Program-made: the position numbers and the translations under genes
Part shown: piece by piece, positions 53,136 through 62,666 of the stretch
Layout: every line of letters begins with the position of its first letter
Numbering within the stretch: position 1 is the first letter of the stretch
Notes under the pieces: model-generated
Databases searched by the model: none
The model's input: only the letters and a program-made list of their open reading frames with translations
Told to the model about the DNA's origin: nothing
Assembly (NCBI GenBank): GCA_964034945.1
Contig: OZ035960.1
Coordinates: 63,541,470-63,605,469, forward strand
Length of the DNA: 64,000 bases
Source of the DNA: Chrysopilus asiliformis
Lineage: Eukaryota; Arthropoda; Insecta; Diptera; Rhagionidae
Direction of reading: 5' to 3'

Positions 53136-53944
53136 TATATATGCATTTTTATATGTCTATCAACAAAGGCCATACACTTAGAAGCCGTATCAGACCTAAC
53201 ATTGCAAGCATTTATAGCAGCATACAGAAGATTTTCAGCGAGAAGAGGAATACCAAGACACATATACAGCGACAATGGCACAAATTTCGTAGGTGCTAAT
53301 AAAATCTTACAAATTGCAGAAAAGAATCAAAGAATCCAATACAACAAAGAAATTTGCGATTCACTAACAGAAGTTGGAACAGAATGGCATTTCATCCCTC
53401 CATCTTCTCCACACTTCGGAGGATTATGGGAGGCCGGTGTCCGTTCCATGAAGTATCATATGAAGAGAACAATTGGCGATCACAAATTGACATATGAGGA
53501 AATGTCCACACTATTAGCACAAATAGAGGCATGCTTAAATTCACGACCATTGTGTGCTCTATCTCAGGATCCCGAAGATCTGAACTTCCTAACGCCTGGT
53601 CACTTTCTAGTCGGTACATCGCTCCAAGCTCCACCAGAAGCTGACAGATTAAATCAAAATCATCTCCAAAGATGGCATCTTCTGGAAAGAATGCATCAGG
53701 AATTTTGGAGAAAATGGAAAGCGGAATACATTCCACGATTGCAACAAAGACCAAAATGGCGTTCCCAGGAGAGCAACATAAAACCTGGAGAGTTAGTTTT
53801 AATAAAAGAAGACAATCTACCACCAACCAAGTGGTCACTTGGAAGAGTGATTGAGACACATCCAGGAAGTGATGGATTAACAAGGGTAGTTACCATCAAA
53901 ACAGCGAGTACTACCATGAAAAGACCCATAACCAAAATTGCATC

Positions 53945-55278
53945 TGTTACCAGGCCGGCCAATACTATGTGGACTGAAACCGACAACATAATTTGGGGCA
54001 TACTTAACTGTACCTGGATTACAGTAGCCCCGAGGCCAGCCTGTTTATCCCTCGGGCTCTGGCATGCTTGCGCGGACCTGGACTTAGCTCGTCGGTGGGG
54101 TGGATCTTGGCCGTTGGGACAAACCGAAGGTAAACGGATTTACATGCCGAATTGGGGTTCTCGAAAAATTAGAATAAAGGTGTTTATCAATACCCAAGAA
54201 AACGGAAACTATATTTTAAGACAGGAAAGAAAAATTTTGGATAATTATATACTGTCATAAGGACAACATGTGAAATTTGAGAAAGAAAAAAAAATTAAGC
54301 CTCATCCTACGTCTCTGCTGCCCCCCATGATCACTGACATCAATCAACCCCCCTAAATAGGGACGGAACCTACGACATGATCTCGTTAATCAACCCACAA
54401 AAATGGTCTGATCGCCGTGTTAAAAATCCGTCCATGTTAATCAAAGATGAACCGGAAATCAAACGCAGAATCAAAATAAATATCGACGAAATGAAAACAA
54501 ACATTCAAATGCCCCTTTCAACAATTTTATATTTCTTTTGAAATTTCCTCAAAAAGGTATTGTTTGCGATCTTCAAAGAAAACAAAATAATAGATTAACT
54601 CAAAAAAAATTGAAAAAAAAAGTTTGATCGTAAACAATATTTAAACTTGATCAAAAAAAAATCGATCCCAACAAAAAAAAATTAAATGTGGCAAGACTTT
54701 CCTTTTAAACTTTCACCCTCGTTGCATACTTTCAGGCGTTTAGGGTTCACTTAAGGCTTTTCTTATTTCTTTGAAAATACGTTTACACTTTATTTTCTTC
54801 TAATCACTTTTGCGCGTAAAAAAAAAAAAGAAAAATCACTTACAGTTTTCCTGAATTTTCTTGATTTTACTTCTGGTACTCAAAAATGCGTCCACTCGCC
54901 GATCATGTGCACACGTCGAACAAAGATGAATCGCTAAAAAAACTTTTAAAGAAAAATTTGAACTTTAAGTGAGAAGAAAATATTTAACGTCGTTCGATAC
55001 TTCCCTTTTGTTTACAGCCAATTTAGGAAAAACTCAAAAAAAAACTCTTGCCATTTACAAAAAGAAAATTCAAGGCTCTCGGTAAATGATGATTTTAAAT
55101 TTTAAATATTGGTTGAAATTTCTAGAACTCAAAAAGCTCCCTATTTTTTCGGCCTCCTCTTCCTCTCTCCGGATAGTGGCTCCACGTGGCGGCGAGGAGG
55201 TTAAGTTTAAACGATCGAATATTTCCCCTATAACCTCGCCGATTTGAATTTAAATTCAGAGTGAAATTTTCCTTCAAA
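53945..55278 (-). repeat. gypsy-2 3' LTR (minimum extent)
   Basis: Matches 62667-64000 over its whole visible length. The true end lies further right, somewhere before 56470, but cannot be fixed without the end of the other LTR. The BEL reading frame runs on into this LTR as far as 54260; that extension is accidental. Confidence 0.9.
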
Positions 55279-56469
55279 TCTTTATCGATCCTCGATTTTC
55301 TTTTTAAAATGACTCGATGGTGATGAAAACAAGGTTTTCCTAAGAATAGGACCAAAGTAGCTCAAAGTAGCTGACGACTAGCATACATTTCGGTAATCAA
55401 AACCTGTTTGCTGTTTGCTAAAGAAAATTCCCTTTAACTTTTCACTAATGATTTTGGAATTTAATAGGTTTTTACCTGTTTGCTAATCCAAGCAAATACA
55501 AAACTTTTAAAAAAAACGCGAAATTTCCAAAAAACTATAAACTATTTCGCAAAATTTACGCTAGAAAACAAAAAAAAGGTTTTAAAACGATTGACTTTTA
55601 CTCTACACTAATACTTTTCTCACCTCTAACTTAAAATAACGAAATTTATTTAATATTAACTTTAATTCCTCAAATGAGGATTCACTTATCCGAAAATTAC
55701 TTATTCGGTTCTATAGTATTAACTCTAAATCATTATCGTCAGCTACTGAACGGTTAGCTCGACGTCGCTATTCTTTTTTCCTCCAAAGCTAGTTAATTTT
55801 TTTGGAATTTCTGTTGTTCTATTGTTTTAGGGTAATAGAAAGTTAACCAGCCGGTTTTTTTTTGAACAGAAGGAATTTACATGTATACATTCCAATTGAA
55901 TTACTGCGTAATGTGATCTGGGGCAACTTTCATCTTACTCCTTTTTTGGATTAATACTTGAAAACAAAACATCAAGAAAATTTTTCCAAGTGCCACATAA
56001 CAGGGCAAAAGAAACAGAAGTTTCTCCTGAACTGAGGTTGATTTTGAAAAAGGTGGCTAGAATCGTATTTGAACCACCATTACATAAATATTAAATTAAG
56101 AACAAGACTACAAAGATTTGTGACTATAGCGCATAACCACGCCTAAGATAAACTCACAAATAATACCCAAAAGTTACGGTGCGAAGAAGGGTTACTCTTT
56201 TATCCCGCGTATAGAAAAGGAGAGAATACTAAAGGAATTCTTCAGACATTCATGAGGGTATGTCCCACCGAGGTCGAAAAAAAAATTATTTTCTTCCAAG
56301 GGATTTGGACGGATAACGGACCTAGATCGTCAAAGATCGGACATTCGACAGACGGACCCACAAAGACTGTCTAGACGAATCTATGTACTCCACCCGTGGG
56401 GCACGACCACGCTGAGAAAAGAGTCTTATGTTCTTAGCCGGGCGATATGTATTTCTGTACTAAGTTTAG
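55279..56469 (-). other. Remaining LTR and/or 3' untranslated part of gypsy-2
   Basis: No coding frame of note. The left part is probably still LTR. Pyrimidine-rich runs near 55120-55160 and 55780 are candidates for the polypurine tract on the minus strand, but I cannot choose among them. Confidence 0.5.
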
Positions 56470-59400
56470 CTATATTTTCAAATCTTTAGCATGATAGACG
56501 CCTACGATCTTGCCTGAAGTGTCTGCTATCTCATACATATTGTTTGCTACTTTTCGAACAACTTGGCTCTGAAGGAATTTTTTCGCGAATTTCGAACTGA
56601 TACCTTTTGCCGCATCGCTTTGACAAAAATTTCGCCGGTATACTGTTTGGCCAGGTATGTATTCTACTTCGCGCGATCTGAGATTGTAAACCTTGGCACT
56701 ACGATCGTATGCTTTTCGCAAATTTTCCTTAATCTTCTCGCGTGCTACCTGATGTCTGAGATTTACGGGTAGTACTTCGACTTCACCACTGGTTAGAGAT
56801 TTAAGTTTCGCTAACAGTTGATATTCGGACCCGTGAGTGACCATTTTTAGCCCAAACAATGCTTCATATGGAGAAATCCCTATAGCTGAATGAACAGAAC
56901 TTCGTAAACTGCCCATAATCTCTCCCAAATGTGCATCCCAAAGCCGATGTTCGTCCTTGAGATAGCTTCGGATAGCTGCCAAGATCGATCTGTTCAATCT
57001 TTCCGACGCGTTTGATTGTGGTGCGTATATCGCAGTCCTCACATGCCGTATTCCGTATCTTTTTAGCAGATTTTGGAACTCGTGTGCTATAAACTGTCGT
57101 CCATTATCTGAGTGAATTTTCTCTGGCACTCCAAAAATATTAAACACCTCATTTTCTAAATACTTGATCAATGCCGAGGTTGTTGGCTTATGCATGGGTT
57201 TTAAAAGAGGAAATTTAGAGTATTGGTCCAGGACGACCAGTAAAGAAGTATTGCCGTTCTTGCTTCTTGGATAGGGTCCTAAGAAATCAATATATATCTT
57301 TTGCCATGGCTGTTCGGGTACTTGTATTTCCCCCGTGGGCGGTCGCATGAGCAGGTTTGGAGATTTTGCTTCTTTACAGACTACACAATCTTGAACATAT
57401 CTCTTGACCTGAGTAGCCATGGTTGGCCAATAGTATTTTTGTCGCAGTCGATATAACGTCTTGCCGATGCCTCCATGTGCCGCCTGAGGCGTAGCATGAG
57501 CCATCTGGATCAGAGCGGACGTCAGTCCAGCCGGCACCCACAACTTCCAGGCTGAATCCTCCTGAACTGGTTCACCAGAATGAAACCCTAGTCGCTTATA
57601 TATGTAACCTTCGGACACTTGAAGATCTGGTAACCTTTCTTGGTTTCGAGTAATCGTATCTTTTATTGTTTTGTACTCATCCGACTCAAATTCTGTGGAA
57701 TTCAGGTCAATTTCTATCGGTATACCAGGATCAGAATCTAACGACTCAACATAAGCTCTGGATAAAGCGTCAGGGACTACATTCTGGCTACCCTTTCGAT
57801 GCTCGATCCTAAAATCGAAAGCCTGAAGCTTCAAACTCCACCTCGCCAGCCGCCCGCTCAGATCTTTCTGGCTCATAAGCCACTTCAAGCTGGCGTGATC
57901 TGTTATGACTTTAAATGGCATACCCTCGACGTACGGCCTGAACTTTTTTATGCTAATGATCGCTGCATAACATTCTAATTCGGTCACCGTGTAATTGCGC
58001 TGTGCCGCGTTTAATTTCTGGGACACATAGGCAATAGGTTTTTCGTTCCCTTCCTCGTCGTACTGAAACAACACCCCGCCTACCCCCATCGTAGACGCAT
58101 CACATTGGATTACGAACTCTTTCGTGAAGTCCGGGTGTCCTAACACCGGTGCAGTACACAAAGCTGATTTTAGAGTCTCGAATGCGACTCTGGCTTCCTC
58201 GGAAAATTCAAACTTTTTCCCCTTTTTCAGAGTATCTGAAATCGGACCTGACAGTGACGAAAAATTCTTAATAAATCGGCGGTACCAGCCGCACATCCCA
58301 AGAAAACGCCTAGTTTGTTTAGGAGACGATGGCACTGGAAATTCTCTAATGGCGGCGACTTTTTCGGGGTCTGTTTTAAGACATCCACCTCCAACAATGT
58401 ATCCCAAATATTTGAGCTCCTTAAAACCAAACTTTGACTTATCTAGATTAACTGTCAAACCGGCTCGCCAAAGGTGGTCGGCTACTTGGTTCAGAAGATC
58501 TATCATGTGTTCAAATGTTTGTGCTACGATCAGCAGGTCATCGAGGTAGACGAACACATACCTACGAAGCTTATGCGGAATCACCTTTTCCATCAATCGA
58601 GATAACCGTTGCGCTGAGTTTGACAAACCAAACGGCATAACGGTGTATTGGTAGAGTGGTCTACCTGGCACCGTGAATGCCGTAAACTCCCTCGACGTCT
58701 CCTCCAGCGGTATCTGCCAGAATGCGTCTTTTAGATCCACACTGCAGATGAAGTGTGTGTCTTCAAGACGACTGAGCAGACCTTCGATGTGCGGCAGGGG
58801 GAATGCGTCCTTTTTCGTGACGTCATTGAGCTTACGTGAGTCTAAACACAGTCTGTTCTTTCCCGGTTTTCTGACCAGGACGACTGGAGAGCTCCACGCA
58901 CTCAAACTTTCTTCTATCACACCAAGGCTGAGCATTCTATCAAGTTCCTCGTAAATCAGCCCCTGTACCGCTGGAGAGACTGGATAATGCCGCTGTTTAA
59001 TAGGGGATGTGTCGCCCACCTCGATGACATGCTCCTCGAGGCTGGTTTTCCCCAATCCATATTCAGAGAAAGATGGAAATTTCGCTATGGTGGATTCTAA
59101 TTCCTCTTCTTGTCTCGACGTTAGCTGGTGTCTTTTTGAGATACCGGTTTCCGTTTCCTCACTCTTTTCAATTTCAGAGACGATTTGAGGGGCAATCTTA
59201 AATTGTCTCCAAAAATCAATCCCCAAGTACAGTGTCTGTGCTAAACCGGGCACTACAAACAACTGAACTTCATGAGTCTGGCCCTGGTACGTGACAGGTA
59301 AAATTACTCTTCCCATGATTTTCTGGCTTCTTCCATCAGCTGTTTTGATGCTAGATGTGAATTGCTTCATCGGGATTTTCAACTCGTTTAAAATCTCGAT

Positions 59401-59874
59401 GCTATTTTTGCCAAAACAACTAATTGAAGCCCCGCTGTCTAAAAGGCCCTCGAAAAACTTTCCACCGATCTCTACTTTTGCATACGGACGGCCATCAATT
59501 TCTCTAGATATGGACGATATGGATATATTGTGATACATTTCTCTTTTTGTTCTAAATCGTTCCCGTAGCTTATCTATTTTTTTGTTATTATTATTACTAT
59601 AACTAATACCTTCACCAAAAATTCTTTTCCTAACTAACTCATAATCTAATTTACGCTGATGTAAAGGTTTAGCGTGCCAATTGTTTTCAAACGATCTTTT
59701 ATTTCCTGAACTTATAATCGGATCCCTTTTCAAAATTTTGTTCGGATCGCTACCCGTGGTCTCTAAGATATCCGCTCCTTCAGAATTTATTCTTCGGGGA
59801 AAGGATTCTGGGAACAAGTCACCCCCGATACGAGATTGCTCCTCACCCCATTTCCCTGTCGACAATCTGGACAT
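56470..59874 (-). CDS. pol: gypsy-2 Pol polyprotein (PR-RT-RH-IN)
   Basis: 1134 codons without interruption, overlapping gag by 88 bp in the -1 frame; the true entry is the shift site at 59850-59856, not the Met at 59874. Protease EGLLDSGASISCFG; RT LCLDSRKLNDVTKKDAFPLP, FICSVDLKDAFWQIPL, FVYLDDLLIVAQ; connection and RNase H VIQCDASTMGVGGVLFQ and TELECYAAIISIKKFRPYVE; integrase HATPQAAHGGIGKTLYRLRQ (HH) with CVVCKEAK (CC), core IYIDFLGPYPRSKNG, KIHSDNGRQFIAHEF, APQSNASERLNRSI (D, D, E). The C terminus ends in a chromo-like or GPY/F-like region VVRKVANNMYEIADTSGKIV. All catalytic residues are present, so the enzyme set looks competent. Confidence 0.97.
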   Translation of the reverse strand: MSRLSTGKWGEEQSRIGGDLFPESFPRRINSEGADILETTGSDPNKILKRDPIISSGNKRSFENNWHAKPLHQRKLDYELVRKRIFGEGISYSNNNNKKIDKLRERFRTKREMYHNISISSISREIDGRPYAKVEIGGKFFEGLLDSGASISCFGKNSIEILNELKIPMKQFTSSIKTADGRSQKIMGRVILPVTYQGQTHEVQLFVVPGLAQTLYLGIDFWRQFKIAPQIVSEIEKSEETETGISKRHQLTSRQEEELESTIAKFPSFSEYGLGKTSLEEHVIEVGDTSPIKQRHYPVSPAVQGLIYEELDRMLSLGVIEESLSAWSSPVVLVRKPGKNRLCLDSRKLNDVTKKDAFPLPHIEGLLSRLEDTHFICSVDLKDAFWQIPLEETSREFTAFTVPGRPLYQYTVMPFGLSNSAQRLSRLMEKVIPHKLRRYVFVYLDDLLIVAQTFEHMIDLLNQVADHLWRAGLTVNLDKSKFGFKELKYLGYIVGGGCLKTDPEKVAAIREFPVPSSPKQTRRFLGMCGWYRRFIKNFSSLSGPISDTLKKGKKFEFSEEARVAFETLKSALCTAPVLGHPDFTKEFVIQCDASTMGVGGVLFQYDEEGNEKPIAYVSQKLNAAQRNYTVTELECYAAIISIKKFRPYVEGMPFKVITDHASLKWLMSQKDLSGRLARWSLKLQAFDFRIEHRKGSQNVVPDALSRAYVESLDSDPGIPIEIDLNSTEFESDEYKTIKDTITRNQERLPDLQVSEGYIYKRLGFHSGEPVQEDSAWKLWVPAGLTSALIQMAHATPQAAHGGIGKTLYRLRQKYYWPTMATQVKRYVQDCVVCKEAKSPNLLMRPPTGEIQVPEQPWQKIYIDFLGPYPRSKNGNTSLLVVLDQYSKFPLLKPMHKPTTSALIKYLENEVFNIFGVPEKIHSDNGRQFIAHEFQNLLKRYGIRHVRTAIYAPQSNASERLNRSILAAIRSYLKDEHRLWDAHLGEIMGSLRSSVHSAIGISPYEALFGLKMVTHGSEYQLLAKLKSLTSGEVEVLPVNLRHQVAREKIKENLRKAYDRSAKVYNLRSREVEYIPGQTVYRRNFCQSDAAKGISSKFAKKFLQSQVVRKVANNMYEIADTSGKIVGVYHAKDLKI

Positions 59875-61745
59875 TTATGTACCGATCCAACGCCTTTTTT
59901 CCCACATCTATAACAAAAGATCTTTCGTTCACCCAATGGACAATCGCGGAATAAATGACCTTGTTCATTGCAGTTCCAGCATTTAGGTGGGCTTTCCCTT
60001 CGATCTTGTAGAGCTTCTACTTCAGGCGTTCTAACGTCTTCGTAACTTTTTTCACCCTCTAACTCATGAACTTGTTTACCGCTGGGCGGATATTGGTTAC
60101 GACTCGCATAGTTCCTGTTCAAGAATCTTTCTGCTCTCTTGCCGGTTTCACGCAACTGTTCTATTGTCAGTATAGGCTGGGAAAATATTAGCTGACCGAT
60201 TCGCTCTCTAACATTGCCTTTAATAATGTTGATTAGGTCTACAACAGGTATAGGAGCCTTTAAAGAGTCGGCTTCTTTCAGAACGCTATTCAAAAAATCG
60301 TCGAACGTCTCACTTGGTCGCTGATGCCTTTCAATTATTCGAGGTAAGATATCATAATCCGTTAATGTACGCTTAAACCTCCTTAATAACGCTGCCTTCA
60401 AATCGACCCAAGTTGCAGATGGCGATTGCTTCAAGTATCGCCAGTACCAATTTTCCGCTTGGCCTTTTACCAGAATATGGAAGTTTCCAAGGATTTGCTG
60501 CCAAGTATAACCATATGCGACTTTAAGTTTCTCGATTCGGAAAATAAACTCCTCTACTCTTAGCTCGTCGGAAACTCCGTCGAAACGAAATCCCCATCGC
60601 TGCAATTTGCAATCTCTATTCGTTGGAGGGTAATTCCGTCGGTTCTCCATTTCATAATTGAATCGACTTGCACTGCTGTCTTCGCTTTCTTCGTGACCTT
60701 GCCTATATATACGTTGACGGTCTGGTTGGCGATTTTCTCGAAGATTGAATTCGTTGAATGCGTCAATAAGGTTCGGTTCATTCATTCCGGATCGTATCCC
60801 TGCTCGTCTTTCCTCGTTATCGAGCCGGCCTCCTTGAAGATCGACTGTAGCCCTAGCAGATTGACGTTGATGATTTCTCCCAATGTCTGAAACTTGGTTT
60901 CTTGTCCGGTAAACTGTCTCATTTGTCGCTGAATCCCTACTCGGTTGCCACATTTGAGGTCTGGCCTCTCTTGGTGTATTTGCCTGCTCTCTGACTAAGG
61001 TTTCCAAATACACTACATAGTCATCTCGATTCTGGAAACAGTTGCCGGAAGTATCTCTAAATGAACTTGCAACGCCTTGATGGTTTTGAGCTTCCAGTTG
61101 TCTTGAACCTAACGGATCTCTGACTTCCCTCTCAAACCTCGGTGTAGCCCTTTGTTGTTGTTCGGGTCTACCGTGTTGCTTCAAAGCTCGCTCTAAGACG
61201 TCCCCTATGGTTTTCTCCAAGTTTTTTGTGACTTCCTGCAGTAATTTGGCTTGCATCGCCCCCACAGAATCGGCTACTAAGTCCTTAATATAATCTTCCG
61301 TCTCTCTCTGGACTAACGATGAAACGAACGAATCATTAGTTCCTAAATTCGTACCAAAGTCAACATTTGTTTGTGATCTGCGGAAAACATCCAACGTATG
61401 TATATCAGTAGGGTCGTCGGTGAAACTTCCCTCGTTCCTACTGTAGTTCGGATTCTCCGGAAACTCTAATCCCGTTCGTCCGACAGTCCCTACGTCTTCG
61501 CCTTCCGCCACCGGCTTCGACACATATGGCGTTGTTTCAACTTCCGGTTCTTTAGACTGTTTTTCGTCTGGTGTTCGCGGTAAACTGAATCTTTGTCCGA
61601 AAGCATAGGATTCAGGATTCTCATTTCCATCTTCATTTCGATATCTAGACCGTAATTCTCTGTCTGAAAACTGGACACTATGTCCTCTACCTCCGCGTTT
61701 CTTTCCTCCTGCGACTAATTTTGGAACATCTCCACCTTCTGCCAT
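59787..61745 (-). CDS. gag: gypsy-2 Gag polyprotein
   Basis: 652 codons, ATG at 61745. N-terminal third is charged and low in complexity; the middle has a coiled-coil-prone stretch (KDLVADSVGAMQAKLLQEVT). The capsid region is WGFRFDGVSDELRVEEFIFR, AENWYWRYLKQ, WVDLKAALLRRFKR and QRPSETFDDFLNSVLKEADS (retrotransposon Gag domain). The nucleocapsid has CWNCNEQGHLFRDC (CX2CX4HX4C) and CYRCGKKGVGSVHKCPDC. Full length for insect gypsy-type Gag and free of stops. It would form the particle and package element RNA. A 900-bp leader separates it from the PBS. Confidence 0.95.
   Translation of the reverse strand: MAEGGDVPKLVAGGKKRGGRGHSVQFSDRELRSRYRNEDGNENPESYAFGQRFSLPRTPDEKQSKEPEVETTPYVSKPVAEGEDVGTVGRTGLEFPENPNYSRNEGSFTDDPTDIHTLDVFRRSQTNVDFGTNLGTNDSFVSSLVQRETEDYIKDLVADSVGAMQAKLLQEVTKNLEKTIGDVLERALKQHGRPEQQQRATPRFEREVRDPLGSRQLEAQNHQGVASSFRDTSGNCFQNRDDYVVYLETLVREQANTPREARPQMWQPSRDSATNETVYRTRNQVSDIGRNHQRQSARATVDLQGGRLDNEERRAGIRSGMNEPNLIDAFNEFNLRENRQPDRQRIYRQGHEESEDSSASRFNYEMENRRNYPPTNRDCKLQRWGFRFDGVSDELRVEEFIFRIEKLKVAYGYTWQQILGNFHILVKGQAENWYWRYLKQSPSATWVDLKAALLRRFKRTLTDYDILPRIIERHQRPSETFDDFLNSVLKEADSLKAPIPVVDLINIIKGNVRERIGQLIFSQPILTIEQLRETGKRAERFLNRNYASRNQYPPSGKQVHELEGEKSYEDVRTPEVEALQDRRESPPKCWNCNEQGHLFRDCPLGERKIFCYRCGKKGVGSVHKCPDCRQGNGVRSNLVSGVTCSQNPFPEE
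59850..59856 (-). promoter_or_regulatory. -1 ribosomal frameshift heptamer (gag to pol)
   Basis: On the minus strand the heptamer reads G GGA AAT in the gag frame, which fits the X-XXY-YYZ rule with X=G, Y=A, Z=U. A -1 slip moves ribosomes into the pol frame exactly, 61 bases before the gag stop. Downstream GC-rich sequence could form a stimulatory structure, not analysed. Confidence 0.8.
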
Positions 61746-62644
61746 ATTATTTTGTTCCTTTTTTTTTTTTTTTTTTTTTTTTAACTCTTAACTACTATTT
61801 AAATATTTTATCCTTAGATTCAATACCCTATTTCCCAATTAACTAAATAAATTAAATAAATTAAATAAATAACAGATGCTACAAACAGCTACGAAATACC
61901 ACGTAAAATTTTATCTAAACGGCTTCTTTAAACCTAGCTTCAAAGAAAATCTTCACTCCTTCGCAACTAATATTTTTTTAATTCTCACTTATCGTCGCTA
62001 ACGCTGTAATGGTCGTTCGCAACCAAATTAAATCGAATCAAATAAATTCTACTATTCATACATAAAGAAGGGGGTTAACCGAATCAGCAAATATAGGTTT
62101 CACAAAGATTTCGAACGTATGAAATGAGCCATTTTATTAAACATATCATCAAAAAAAACTAATCTGAAACTAACTGCGAATTTTCCAACCGATGAGCAAT
62201 ACTAAAGGAAACGCAACATAATCTCCTCTCTCACAGTAGACTCAAAGTTCAGAAACTCGTGTAAACGGAAAATTTATCCACACAATTCAGTGCTACCTGA
62301 CTACAGCATGCAATCTGAAGATATGGACAAAACATTTTCCATCTTTAAATGCCAAGCATGACTAACACTAACGCAGCGCGAACATCGTTTTCCCAATATC
62401 GGGACGTAGTGAGGTATGCTGACAGATACTATGAAAAAATTATGCTAGGATCTTATCTATTTGCTACTAAGGATCACTGTGCGATCGTATAGGACAACTA
62501 GATTCGATCTCAGCCTTTTTCCACAGTCCTACTTGATCAAACAAAACTATCAAAAAAAACATTTGGAATTAAAGAAACTTTACTCAAAAAAATTAAAAAA
62601 AATCGGCTCAATCGATAAACACAATTATTCTGGCGACAGAAACT
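61746..62644 (-). other. gypsy-2 untranslated leader
   Basis: Between the PBS and the gag ATG. Contains a T-run at about 61758-61782 (A-run just upstream of the gag start on the coding strand). No ORF of note. Confidence 0.7.
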
Positions 62645-62662
62645 GCTCGCCGTTGGGCGCCA
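62645..62662 (-). promoter_or_regulatory. gypsy-2 primer-binding site
   Basis: Minus strand TGGCGCCCAACGGCGAG, starting 4 bases inside the 5' LTR border at 62667. TGGCGCC is the classic PBS start for Ty3/gypsy elements and retroviruses. Confidence 0.85.
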
Positions 62663-62666
62663 ATGT

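Larger units (their letters stand above)
45478..53944 (+). mobile_element. BEL/Pao LTR retrotransposon, cut by gypsy-2
   Basis: LTR, PBS, gag with two CCHC-type knuckles, DQG-type protease, RT (YVDDLL), RNase H, integrase and the DUF5641 C-terminal domain, in BEL/Pao order. It ends abruptly at 53944 in KRPITKIASV where gypsy-2 inserts; the rest and the 3' LTR lie beyond the window. Insertions at 49835-50496 and 52155-53135. Confidence 0.95.
48461..53944 (+). pseudogene. BEL pol (protease to integrase), interrupted
   Basis: Protease LIDQGSQTSFITEDAAQKL (about 48605). TAA at 49109-49111 replaces a codon in EEE-CEKNFEQSHKR. RT: HAVLKRDSVTTK joined to HASSKTSNGNSLNDILL, so the expected RVVFDA segment is deleted; TADIEKMYRQIQISEEEQGF and LTDFYVDDLLSGANTL follow. 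After the palindromic insertion: KTLGLHWNPRTD, RIFDPLGWLAPVTILAK, RNase H HGFCDASEKAYAAAIY and WTDSKIVLAWL. Integrase zinc region TLHGGNTLTLAHIRNQYWII with CLICFRHN, core HSGVDYAGPIDLR, then after the Tc1 insertion YSDNGTNFVGANK and PHFGGLWEAGVRSMKYHM. C-terminal DUF5641 with NIKPGELVLIKEDNLPPTKW. Confidence 0.93.

Noticed and set aside
53945..54260. Long frame running from BEL pol into the following sequence, and the same frame at 62461-62982
   Set aside because: Both copies are plain reading of the gypsy-2 LTR, repeated at both ends of that element. There is no conserved domain and the frame starts outside the LTR in different contexts.
58124..58549. Plus-strand frames opposite gypsy-2 pol and gag
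   Set aside because: Shadows of the strongly supported minus-strand polyproteins; no motif of their own.
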